The notes beneath the pieces are model-generated. The model ran no database searches. It saw nothing but the letters and a program-made list of their open reading frames with translations, and was not told the DNA's origin. Source: CAWCLK01 sp963796225 (GTDB taxonomy: Bacteria > Actinomycetota > Nitriliruptoria > Nitriliruptorales > Nitriliruptoraceae). From it: 64,000 nucleotides of DNA. The number at the start of each line of letters is the position of its first letter. The stretch's first letter is position 1. Of the stretch, positions 54,941 to 64,000 are shown piece after piece. The position numbers were made by a program, and so were the translations under genes. The stretch spans positions 124,001 through 188,000 of the forward strand of contig CAWCLK010000009.1 in assembly GCA_963796225.1 (NCBI GenBank). The letters are read 5' to 3'.

Positions 54941-55829
54941 GGGGCGTCCGTTCCCAGTCGTGGCCGGCGAACTGCTCGTCCAGGGCATCGGGGGTCCAGC
55001 GCCCGTCACGGTCGAGCTCGAGGTCGTACCGCCAGCCCTGCAGCACCTTCAGCTCGCCGCCCCGCACGAACAGCACCTGGCCGGTGGCCGTGCACGACGG
55101 CGACAGCAGCCACGCGACCACAGAGGCCACGTTGGCCGGGTCGAACACGTCGAAGGCGTCCGGGTCGTCGGGGGCGGCGACCATGGCCGCCATGGCCTCG
55201 ACCTCGGTGGTCATGCGGGTCCGGGCGGCCGGCGAGATGCTGTTGACCCGCACGCCGTAGCGTTCGAGCTCGTCGGCGACGGTCACGGTCAGGCCCGCGA
55301 TGCCGGCCTTGGCCGCCGCGTAGTTGGACTGCCCCGGCTGGGCGAACAGCCCGGCGTTGGACGTCGTGGTGACGATGGCGGCGTCGACGTCGTCCCCGGC
55401 CTTGGACCGTTCGCGCCAGTGGGCCGCGAAGGTCCGCATCGGGGCGAAGTGGCCGCGCAGGTGGCCGGTGACGACCGCGTCCCAGTCGTCCTCGGTGAGC
55501 GAGACGAACATGCGATCCCGCAGCAGTCCCCCGGAGTTCACCAGGCCGTCGACGCGCCCGAAGGTGTCCAGCGCCTGCGACAGGGTGCGCTGCGCCCCGG
55601 CCATCGTGGTGATGTCCTCGGCGTTGCCGACCGCCTCGAACCCGTCGGCCTTGAGCTCGTCGACGACCTCCTGGACGATCTGCGGGTCGAACCCCGACCC
55701 GTCGCGCAGCGCCCCGATGTCGTTGCAGACCAGTCGGGCGCCCTGTTCGGCGCAGGCCCGGGCGTAGGCACGTCCCAGTCCTCCGGCGGCGCCGGTGATG
55801 GCGATCACACGTCCGTCGAGCATGCTCAT
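54933..55829 (-). CDS. Short-chain dehydrogenase, Rv3548c-like
   Basis: 298 residues from ATG 55829. SDR motifs: GRVIAITGAAGGLGRAYARA, LVCNDIGALRDGSGFDPQIV, RVDGLVNSGGLLRDRMFVSL, IVTTTSNAGLFAQPGQSNYA (Tyr), AAKAGIAGLTVTVADELERY. The CNDIGALRDGSG insert and the C-terminal VLFVRGGELKVLQGW tail are shared with the Rv3548c/17-beta-HSD-4-like SDRs in the mycobacterial ring C/D cluster. Likely a hydroxyacyl-CoA dehydrogenase. It overlaps the fused acyl-CoA dehydrogenase gene by ATGA and ipdF by eight bases: tight coupling. Confidence 0.88.
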   Translation of the reverse strand: MSMLDGRVIAITGAAGGLGRAYARACAEQGARLVCNDIGALRDGSGFDPQIVQEVVDELKADGFEAVGNAEDITTMAGAQRTLSQALDTFGRVDGLVNSGGLLRDRMFVSLTEDDWDAVVTGHLRGHFAPMRTFAAHWRERSKAGDDVDAAIVTTTSNAGLFAQPGQSNYAAAKAGIAGLTVTVADELERYGVRVNSISPAARTRMTTEVEAMAAMVAAPDDPDAFDVFDPANVASVVAWLLSPSCTATGQVLFVRGGELKVLQGWRYDLELDRDGRWTPDALDEQFAGHDWERTPRA

Positions 55830-58030
55830 GCGGCGATGTCCTCGTCGAGCAGGTGGCGGGCCAGGGCGCGACGGTGGGTGCGCACGTCACCGTGCAGGCT
55901 CTGCAGGGCCAGCGCGCGCTTCAGCCACAGGTGCAGGTCGTGCTCCCAGGTGAACCCGATGCCGCCGTGCAGCTGCAGGGCGGAGGTCTCGATGCGCGCG
56001 GCGGCCTGGGTGGCGACGAGCTTGGCCACGTGGGCGGCGCGGGGGGCGTCGGTGCCGTCGGTCGCCAGCCGGCGCGCCGCATGGCGGGCCGCGCCCCGGG
56101 CGGACTCGAGCTCGACGAACATCCCGGCGAGCTCGTGCGCGACGGCCTGGAACGCCCCGATGGGTTGGGCGAACTGGCGACGGACCTTGGCGTAGGCCAG
56201 CGTCTCGTCGAGCAGGTGGTCGGCGACACCGACCAGCTCGGCGGCGGTGGCGGCCGCGGCACGGCGTGCGAGCAGCAGCCAGCAGCTCGGCGCCGCCGAG
56301 TCGTGTCCCGCCGCCGGGGTCGGGGACCGCGCGCAGGCGACGCGTGCCGTCCTCGCCGGGGACGTCGGTCCCGTCGCCGAGCGCGTCCGCGTCCAGCAGC
56401 CACACCGCCCCGTCCCGCTCCCGCAGCACCCAGTCGTGGCCCGGGTCGTGCAGCAGCGGCTCGTCGGCGAACCAGACGCCCACGGTGGCCTCGCCGGCGG
56501 CGATCGCCCGCAGCACGTCGTCGGCCTCGGGGGCGTCGCTGGCGACCAGCGTGGGCACCGCGATCCCCAGCGTGGTCACGACCGGGTCCGGCAGGGCGGC
56601 ACGGCCGGCCTCCTCGAGGACCAGCACGAGGTCGGTGGCGTCCCCGCCCATGCCGCCGAGCTCGGTCGGCACCCCGATCCCGGTCAGCCCCACGCGCGCG
56701 ATCTGCTCCCACGCCTCGCGGCCCACGGGCGCCCCGTCGACTGCAGGTCGCGCAGCCGGCTGACCGGGGCGACCTTGGCGAACAGGTCGCGGGCGACGTC
56801 GCGCAGGGCGGCCTGCTCCTCGGTGAACCGGCTGTCCAGCGGCAGGCGGGCGGCGTCCTTCGCGGGCGCGTCGGCCGTGCGGGGCAGTCCCAGCACGCGG
56901 CTGGCGATGATGCCGCGCTGGATCTCGGAGGTGCCGGCGTAGATGGTGGCGGCCCGCGCGTACCAGTACCGGGACCGCCAGCCGTCGGGGTCGGGCAGAC
57001 CCGGCAGGGACGCCAGCGACTCGCCCGCAGGCCCGAGGAGTCGTCGTGCGCTGGCATACAGGTCGCGTTCGAGCTCGGACCAGGCGAGCTTGGTCAGGCT
57101 GGAGGCCGGCCCGAGGTCCCCGCCCGCGACCAGCGTGGCCAGGGTGCGCTCGGCGTGGTGCTCGTAGGCGTCGACCGCCGCCGCCAGACGCCCGAGGTCG
57201 TCGCGCACGACGTCGTCGGTGTCCAGGCCACGGGCACGGGCGATGGCGACGAGCTCGGCGAGGTCACGGTGGTACCGGGCCGGGGCGGCGGCCGGGGCGT
57301 CGCGTTCGAACTCGAGCGCGGTCATCGCGACCCGCCAGCCGTCGTCGACGTCGCCGATGACCTGGTCGGCGGGGACGCGGACGTCGCTGAAGAACACCTC
57401 GGCGAAGCCGGTGTGGCCGTCGAGCTGGCGGATCGGCCGGACCTCGACGCCCTCGCTGGCGAGGTCGATGGCCAGCATGGAGATGCCGGCGTGGCGGTCG
57501 GCGTCGGGGTCCGTGCGCACCAGTGCGAAGATCCAGTCGGCCCACACGCCGTGGGAGGTCCAGATCTTCTGCCCGGTGACGACCCAGTCGTCCCCGTCGC
57601 GGACGGCCCGGGTCGACAGGCGGGCGAGGTCGGAGCCGGCGTCGGGCTCGGAGTAGCCCTGCGACCAGATCACCTCGGCGGACAGCACGCCCGGCAGCCA
57701 GCGGGCCTTCTGCGCCTCGGTGCCGTAGCGCATCAGCGTCGGGCCGAACAGGTTGTGCCCGACGACCGTGACCCGCTCGGGACCACCGGCGCGCAGGTAC
57801 TCCTCCTCGAAGACGGCCTGCTCGACGGGGCCCGCGCCCCGTCCGCCGTACTCGACCGGCCAGTGGATGGCGGCGTACCCGGCCTCGACGAGGGCCTTCT
57901 CGAAGGCGACGTGCTGGGCGAACCCCTCGGCCGTGCCCGCGGGAGCCAGGCCGGTCGGCACGTTGGCCGCCAGCCAGGTGCGCAGGTCGTCGCGAAACGC
58001 CTGCTGCTCCTCGGTGAGCTCGACGTGCAC
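55826..58030 (-). CDS. fadE34: Fused two-domain acyl-CoA dehydrogenase, FadE34-like (two frameshifts)
   Basis: About 735 residues. Domain 1 (1-390): VELTEEQQAFRDDLRTWLAA, VIWSQGYSEPDAGSDLARLS, WVVTGQKIWTSHGVWADWIF, TIYAGTSEIQRGIIASRVLG. Without a stop it runs into domain 2: SRFTEEQAALRDVARDLFAK, then (after a break near 56740) GIGVPTELGGMGGDATDLVL, and after another near 56265 ETLAYAKVRRQFAQPIGAFQ, ALQLHGGIGFTWEHDLHLWL. Both halves of the usual alpha2beta2 steroid dehydrogenases are thus one polypeptide, as in mycobacterial FadE34 (about 710 residues), which oxidises steroid-C5 side-chain CoA esters. Operator 5 lies 54 bases upstream. Confidence 0.82.
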
Positions 58031-58083
58031 CCGCTCTCCCTCGCGTCGCCCGGCCGGGTCGGTGCCCGCATGCTACGACATAT

Positions 58084-58098
58084 CTGACGGTGTGTCAG
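58084..58098. promoter_or_regulatory. Steroid-regulon operator 5, between divergent operons
   Basis: CTGACGGTGTGTCAG, one arm mismatch, extended as TATCTGACG...TGTCAGATTAG. Read on the minus strand, CTAATCTGACA gives a TAATCT -10-like hexamer next to it. It separates the fadE34-SDR-ipdF-MaoC-LLM operon from the cyclase-SnoaL-SDR operon. Confidence 0.78.
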
Positions 58099-58157
58099 AT
58101 TAGCGCACCGGGTGGAACACGTTCTAGTCTGCGTGCGACACGCGAGGGAGCCGCGCC

Positions 58158-59154
58158 ATGTCCGACCACAGCCCGCCGGCCGTCCGCGTGTCGGACGTCC
58201 TGCCCGACGAGTTCGCCGCCATCGCCGACCGCGTCCGCACCTGGGGGCGCTGGGGCGAGGACGACGAACGGGGCATGTGCAACCTCGTGGACGACGACGC
58301 CGTGCGGCGGGGCGTGGCCAGCGTCAGCACCGGCCAGCGCGTGCCGCTCGGGGTGGCGCTGTCCGCGGACGGGCCCCAGGCGGGCCTGATCAAGGGGCGC
58401 GAGAACCCGACCCACCGCATGATCTCGCTGCGCAGCGCCCCGACCGGGCGACCCGGGCGACTACGCGATGAACGACGACGCGATCGACCTCGGCACGCAG
58501 GTCGCCACCCACTGGGACGCGCTCGCCCACGTCAGCCATGGCGGCCGGATCTACAACGGCTTCCCCGTGGACACCGTCACCGCCGAGGACGGGGCGACCC
58601 GCTGCGGCATCGACAAGGTCGGCCCCCTCGTGACCCGCGGCGTGCTGTTCGACGTCCCTCGCGCGCTCGGCGTCGAGGAGCTCGACGGTCCCCAGCCCAT
58701 CGGCCCCGACGAGCTGGACGCCGCACTCGCCCACGCGGGCACGGAGCTGGAACCCGGCGATGTCGTGCTGCTGCGCACGGGCCAGGCCCGGTACCTGCAC
58801 GCCGGCGACCGCGTCCGGTACGCCTTCCCCTCCCCCGGTCTGACCATGGAGGCCGTGCCGTGGTTGCACGAGCGGGGCGTGGCGGCCGTGGCCGCGGACA
58901 CCCTCACGTTCGAGGTGTTCCCGCGCCGTGACCTCGGGCCGAACGGGGAGCACTTCGGCGTCCAGGACCTCGTCATGCCCGTCCACCTGCTGATGCTCAC
59001 GCATGCCGGGATCCTGCAGGGCCAGAACTTCGACTTCGAGGCGCTGGCCGATGCCGCGGCCGACGACGGACGGGCCACGTGCCTGCTGTCGGCCACACCC
59101 GAGCCCATCGTCGGCGGCCTGGGCGGCCCCGTCGCGCCGGTGGCGGTCCGATGA
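58158..59154 (+). CDS. Cyclase/kynurenine formamidase-like hydrolase (one frameshift)
   Basis: ATG 58158 begins MSDHSPPAVRVSDVLPDEFA, with WGRWGEDDERGMCNLVDDDA; after a break near 58455 come DLGTQVATHWDALAHVSHGG (the metal-binding H-x-x-T-H-x-D-x-x-x-H signature in variant form), NGFPVDTVTAEDGATRCGID, ELEPGDVVLLRTGQARYLHA, TFEVFPRRDLGPNGEHFGVQ. About 331 residues, the long type of the cyclase family. It hydrolyses an amide or ester or opens a ring in known members. Its stop overlaps the next start (ATGA), and operator 5 is upstream, so a steroid-breakdown role is likely but unassigned. Confidence 0.82.
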
Positions 59155-59564
59155 CGGCCGACCGCGACGCCATCGCCGACGGGCTCGTGCGCTACGCCTA
59201 CGGGATCGACGACCGCGAGGTGGAGACGGTCCGGGGCCTGTTCACCCCCGACGCCCACCTCGACTACACCGCCAGCGGCGGCCCGGCCGGTCCCCGCGAC
59301 GAGGTCGTGGACTGGATCTTCCAGGGGCTGTCGCTGGTCGGCCCGACCCAGCACGTGGTCACCAACCTGCTCGCCGACGTCGACGGGGACACGGCCACCA
59401 GCCGCTGTTACCTGGTCAACCCGCTGCTGTCGCCCGAGGACCCGCCCTCCACGGTGGTCCTGATCGGCGGCGAGTACCGGGACCGCTGGCGCCGCACCGA
59501 CGACGGGTGGCGGATCGAGGACCGGCTCCACGTCGTCACCTGGACCCGCGCCCTGCCCGCCTGA
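59151..59564 (+). CDS. SnoaL-like (NTF2-fold) protein
   Basis: 137 residues: DGLVRYAYGIDDREVETVRG, LFTPDAHLDYTASGGPAGPR, LVGPTQHVVTNLLADVDGDT, GGEYRDRWRRTDDGWRIEDR. The D-D at the start of helix 1, the LF.PDA.LDY strand and the H-x-V-T-N strand are standard for the SnoaL group, which includes ketosteroid isomerase-like and polyketide cyclase proteins. A hydratase or isomerase step on a ring fragment is possible. ATGA overlap with the cyclase gene shows co-translation; 29 bases separate it from the following SDR. Confidence 0.85.
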   Translation: MTADRDAIADGLVRYAYGIDDREVETVRGLFTPDAHLDYTASGGPAGPRDEVVDWIFQGLSLVGPTQHVVTNLLADVDGDTATSRCYLVNPLLSPEDPPSTVVLIGGEYRDRWRRTDDGWRIEDRLHVVTWTRALPA

Positions 59565-59593
59565 CCCGCCCCGCCACTCCCCCGAGGCTCCCC

Positions 59594-60373
59594 ATGCTGC
59601 TCACCGACCGTGTCGTCGTCGTGTCCGGGATCGGACCCGGCCTCGGCCGTGCCATCGCCCTGGCGTGTGCCCGCGAGGGCGCCGACCTCGTGCTCGCCGC
59701 ACGCTCCGCGGACAACCTCGAGGCCGTCGCCGAGGAGGTCCGCGCGCTCGGCCGCACCGCCACCACCGTGCCCACCGACGTCACCGTCGCCGCCGACGTC
59801 GCCGCTCTCGCCGAGGCCAGCGTGCAGGCCCACGGGAAGGTCGACGTGCTGGTCAACAACGCCTTCGTCCAACCCCCGCTCGAGGAGCTCACCGCCGCCA
59901 CGCCCGACACCTGGCGCCAGGCCTTCGAGGTCAACCTGTTCGGCGCCGCCGCCGTGACCAACGCCTTCGTGCCGCACCTGGCCGCCGACGGTGGCGGGGC
60001 GGTGGTGTTCACCGCCTCCATGTCGGCCCGACGCGTGCGGCGACGGTTCGGGGTCTACTCCGCCACCAAGTCCGCGCTGCTGACCACCATGCAGCACTAC
60101 GCCAACGAGCTCGGGCGCTCCGGGATCCGCTGCAACGCCATCGTCCCGGGCTACATCTGGGGCCCCAACCTCGAGGCCTGGTTCGCCTACCAGGCCCAGC
60201 AGCGGGGCGTGGACCCCGACGTCGTCTACGACGAGGTCGCCTCCGAGACCGCCCTGCACCACCTGCCGACCTCCGAGGAGGTCGCCGACGCCGCCGTGTT
60301 CCTCGCCAGCGACCTGTCCCGCGCCATCACCGGCGTCGGACTGGACGTCAACGCCGGCAACTGGTTCCACTGA
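59594..60373 (+). CDS. Short-chain dehydrogenase/reductase
   Basis: 259 residues from ATG 59594. MLLTDRVVVVSGIGPGLGRA has a GxGxGLG-type NAD loop; DLVLAARSADNLEAVAEEVR follows, where the R after A suggests NADP preference. DVLVNNAFVQPPLEELTAAT, VVFTASMSARRVRRRFGVYS (catalytic Ser, Tyr), ATKSALLTTMQHYANELGRS, NAIVPGYIWGPNLEAWFAYQ and AITGVGLDVNAGNWFH complete it. Last gene of the operator 5 plus-strand operon; substrate unknown. Confidence 0.9.
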   Translation: MLLTDRVVVVSGIGPGLGRAIALACAREGADLVLAARSADNLEAVAEEVRALGRTATTVPTDVTVAADVAALAEASVQAHGKVDVLVNNAFVQPPLEELTAATPDTWRQAFEVNLFGAAAVTNAFVPHLAADGGGAVVFTASMSARRVRRRFGVYSATKSALLTTMQHYANELGRSGIRCNAIVPGYIWGPNLEAWFAYQAQQRGVDPDVVYDEVASETALHHLPTSEEVADAAVFLASDLSRAITGVGLDVNAGNWFH

Positions 60374-60375
60374 CC

Positions 60376-60455
60376 CGAGGCTCGGGCAGCCGGTCGTCGC
60401 CCCACGACATCGGGACGCGTCCCAGCGACCGGTCCGCCCTCGGCGAGGCTCGGGC
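60376..60455. repeat. Direct-repeat/hairpin element, second copy
   Basis: CGAGGCTCGGGC occurs at 60376-60387 and 60444-60455. Between them CCGGTCG (60390) pairs with CGACCGG (60426) around GGGACGCGTCCC (60412-60423), and CCGAGG pairs with CCTCGG at the base. The order of motifs matches 26189-26280. It fills the gap between convergent genes. Confidence 0.72.
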
Positions 60456-60457
60456 GC

Positions 60458-60640
60458 TCAGCCCCGGAGGCGGTCCAGCTCGGCGCGCAGCTCCGCGCGG
60501 CGCCGTTCGAGCTCCTCGAGCCGTACCAGGTCGAGCTCGGCACGCCCCTGGGCCACGACGGCGAGACGGCGCTCGACCTCGTCGAGCTCGGCGGACACGA
60601 GCGCGGCGCGCCGTCGGCGCTGGGCCTGCAGCGTTGGCAT
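60458..60640 (-). CDS. Small coiled-coil protein
   Basis: 60 residues from ATG 60640, behind GGAGG. After MPTLQAQRRRRAALVSAELD the sequence is one heptad-patterned, Arg/Glu/Leu-rich helix (LDLVRLEELERRRAELRAEL). No known family is recognised. A role as a small dimeric helix protein is likely; nucleic-acid binding through the basic N-terminus is possible. It lies downstream of gltD on the same strand, with a 102-base gap. Confidence 0.6.
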   Translation of the reverse strand: MPTLQAQRRRRAALVSAELDEVERRLAVVAQGRAELDLVRLEELERRRAELRAELDRLRG

Positions 60641-60742
60641 GACGACCTCCCCTGAGCTGTCACTCTCCCGGGGCGGCAGCGTACGCGACCACGCGGCGCT
60701 CGCGCACATGCGGTGGCCCGTCGTTCGTCGCGGGCCGAGCCA

Positions 60743-62206
<1,464 letters not shown>

Positions 62207-62249
62207 GTGGTCGTTCTCCTCGTGGTCGCTCGGTGGTGGTCGTCCGGGG

Positions 62250-64000
62250 CTAGCCGTGCGCCGCCGCCATGATGGCGGCCTCGACGTCGCGGCCCTCCTC
62301 CTCGGCGGCCTGGGCCGCCTCGAGGACGCGCTTGTAGTCCTTGGGCATGACCTTCACGAACGACCGCACCTGGGCGTGCCAGTCGGACAGGAGCCGTTCG
62401 GCGACCGCCGAGCCCGTCTCCTCCAGGTGGCGCGAGACGATGTCGCGCAGCCACGACTGGTCCTCCTCCTCGAGCGGCTCGAGGTCGACCATCTCCGGGT
62501 TGAGGTCACGGTGGAAGACCTGGTCCGGGTCGTGCACGTACGCCATGCCGCCGGACATCCCGGCACCGAAGTTCCGCCCCGTCGACCCGAGGATCACGGC
62601 ACGGCCACCCGTCATGTACTCGCAGGCGTGGTCGCCCACACCCTCGACGACCGCCACGGCGCCGGAGTTGCGCACGCAGAACCGCTCGCCGACCACGCCT
62701 CGGAGGAAGATCTCGCCGCCGGTCGCCCCGTAGGCGATCACGTTGCCAGCGATGATCGAGTCCTCCGCGACGAAGTCGGGGTGGGTCTCGCCGGGCGGCC
62801 GGACGACGATCCGCCCACCCGACAGGCCCTTGCCGACGTAGTCGTTGGCATCACCGAACAGTCGGAGGGTGATGCCCTTGGGCACGAACGCCCCGAAGGA
62901 CTGCCCGGCCGAGCCGGTGAAGGTGATGTCGATGGTGTCGTCGGGCAGGCCGAGCCCGCGGTACCTGGTCGTCACGTGGTGGCCGAGCAGCGTGCCCACG
63001 GTCCGGTTGTCGTTGTGGATCTCGTGCTCGACCTGGACCCGCTCCTGGCGTTCGAGGGCGGGCTCGGCGAGCCGGATGAGCTCCTGGTCCAGGGCCTTGT
63101 CCAGCCCGTGGTCCTGCTCCTTCGAGCAGAAGGGGTCCTGCTCCCACGGCGAGACCGGCTCGACCAGGATCGGCGACAGGTCCAGGCCCTCGGCCTTGAA
63201 GTGGTCCACGGCCCGCTGGACGTCCAGCGCGTCGACGTGGCCGATGGCCTCCTCGATCGACCGGAACCCGAGCTGGGCCAGGTACTCGCGGACCTCCTCG
63301 GCGATGAACTCGAAGAAGTTCACGACGAAGTCCGGATCCCCGTTGAAGCGCTTGCGCAGCTCGGGGTTCTGGGTCGCGACGCCCACCGGGCAGGTGTCGA
63401 GGTGGCAGACCCGCATCATGATGCAGCCGGACACCACCAGCGGTGCGGTGGCGAAGCCGAACTCCTCGGCGCCGAGCAGCGTGGCCACGACCACGTCACG
63501 GCCGGTCTTCAGCTGCCCGTCGGTCTGGACCACGATGCGGTCACGCAGCCCGTTGCTGATGAGCGTCTGCTGGGTCTCGGCGATGCCGAGCTCCCACGGA
63601 CCACCCGCGTGCTTGAGCGAGTTCAGCGGGGACGCCCCGGTCCCGCCGTCGTGCCCGGACACCAGCACCACGTCGGACTTGGCCTTGGCCACGCCCGCGG
63701 CGACCGTGCCGACCCCGCGCTGGGCCACGAGCTTGACGTGGATGCGCGCGTGCGGGTTGGCGTTCTTGAGGTCGTGGATGAGCTGCTTGATGTCCTCGAT
63801 CGAGTAGATGTCGTGGTGCGGCGGCGGCGAGATCAGCCCCACGCCCGGCGTCGAGTACCGGGTCCTGGCGATCCACGGCCACACCTTCTGGCCGGGCAGC
63901 TGGCCGCCCTCGCCGGGCTTGGCGCCCTGGGCCATCTTGATCTGGATGTCGTCGCTGTTGACCAGGTACTCGCTGGTGACGCCGAACCGCCCCGACGCGA
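62250..64000 (-). CDS. gltB: Glutamate synthase large (alpha) subunit, C-terminal part
   Basis: Partial: the gene runs past the window end. Visible are the FMN barrel (QIKMAQGAKPGEGGQLPG, GVGLISPPPHHDIYSIEDIK, VLVSGHDGGTGASPLNSLKH, IVVQTDGQLKTGRDVVVATL), the 3Fe-4S site CIMMRVCHLDTC (C-x5-C-x4-C), and the C-terminal beta-helix with Gly-rich turns (TFTGSAGQSFGAFVPKG, GSTGRNFGAGMSGGMAYVHD). About 580 residues of an expected 1,500 are here. It makes glutamate at the FMN/3Fe-4S centre from ammonia tunnelled from the N-terminal amidotransferase, which lies outside the window. It is followed by gltD. Confidence 0.96.
   Translation of the reverse strand, partial: ASGRFGVTSEYLVNSDDIQIKMAQGAKPGEGGQLPGQKVWPWIARTRYSTPGVGLISPPPHHDIYSIEDIKQLIHDLKNANPHARIHVKLVAQRGVGTVAAGVAKAKSDVVLVSGHDGGTGASPLNSLKHAGGPWELGIAETQQTLISNGLRDRIVVQTDGQLKTGRDVVVATLLGAEEFGFATAPLVVSGCIMMRVCHLDTCPVGVATQNPELRKRFNGDPDFVVNFFEFIAEEVREYLAQLGFRSIEEAIGHVDALDVQRAVDHFKAEGLDLSPILVEPVSPWEQDPFCSKEQDHGLDKALDQELIRLAEPALERQERVQVEHEIHNDNRTVGTLLGHHVTTRYRGLGLPDDTIDITFTGSAGQSFGAFVPKGITLRLFGDANDYVGKGLSGGRIVVRPPGETHPDFVAEDSIIAGNVIAYGATGGEIFLRGVVGERFCVRNSGAVAVVEGVGDHACEYMTGGRAVILGSTGRNFGAGMSGGMAYVHDPDQVFHRDLNPEMVDLEPLEEEDQSWLRDIVSRHLEETGSAVAERLLSDWHAQVRSFVKVMPKDYKRVLEAAQAAEEEGRDVEAAIMAAAHG

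Overview
The window is very GC-rich, densely coded actinobacterial DNA. Evidence for Actinomycetota: F420-type oxidoreductases (LLM and Ddn-like families), a PASTA-domain PknB-like kinase, an actinobacterial DnaE2/DUF6504 pair, an IdeR/DtxR-type iron box and a mycobacterial-type steroid catabolism gene set. The order cannot be fixed from sequence alone; deep lineages such as Acidimicrobiia or Nitriliruptoria fit as well as the classical actinomycetes. I saw no tRNA, rRNA, CRISPR array, insertion sequence or phage gene.

Layout. 1-3.2 kb: a TPR glycosyltransferase and two sulfotransferases, all broken by many indels. 3.2-26 kb: housekeeping and stress genes: enoyl-CoA hydratase, Pol IV (dinB), HAD, alcohol dehydrogenase, GNAT, SfsA, cold-shock protein, diguanylate cyclase, an error-prone DnaE2 split by a small palindromic element, an OpuAC-like lipoprotein, ThiE-like protein, a PknB-like kinase, and DAHP synthase behind an aromatic leader peptide and attenuator, then CsbD proteins. 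26.1-26.5 kb is a gene-free block of nested hairpin repeats; a related copy lies at 60.4 kb.

26.5-60.4 kb is dominated by steroid catabolism: homologues of FadD3, FadD17, EchA20, IpdA, IpdB, IpdC, FadA6, an Ltp-type thiolase with its DUF35 partner, FadE31, FadE32, IpdF, an Rv3548c-like SDR and a fused FadE34-like acyl-CoA dehydrogenase. These enzymes shorten steroid side chains and open rings C and D (HIP pathway). Five promoter regions in this stretch carry the same palindrome, CTGACG-N3-CGTCAG with at most one arm mismatch, which looks like the operator of one TetR-like repressor and ties the scattered operons, including several unassigned enzymes, into a regulon. Between them sit a ClC channel, two orphan PAS histidine kinases and an iron-box-controlled bfd-bfr iron storage pair. 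60.7-64 kb holds gltD and the 3' part of gltB, which runs off the window.

Many otherwise intact genes carry single-base frameshifts (about 18 loci), and the first 3.3 kb is far worse. Long-read consensus errors, with poor coverage at a contig end, are the simplest explanation; real decay cannot be excluded. Such genes are annotated over their full reconstructed span, with the break positions stated.
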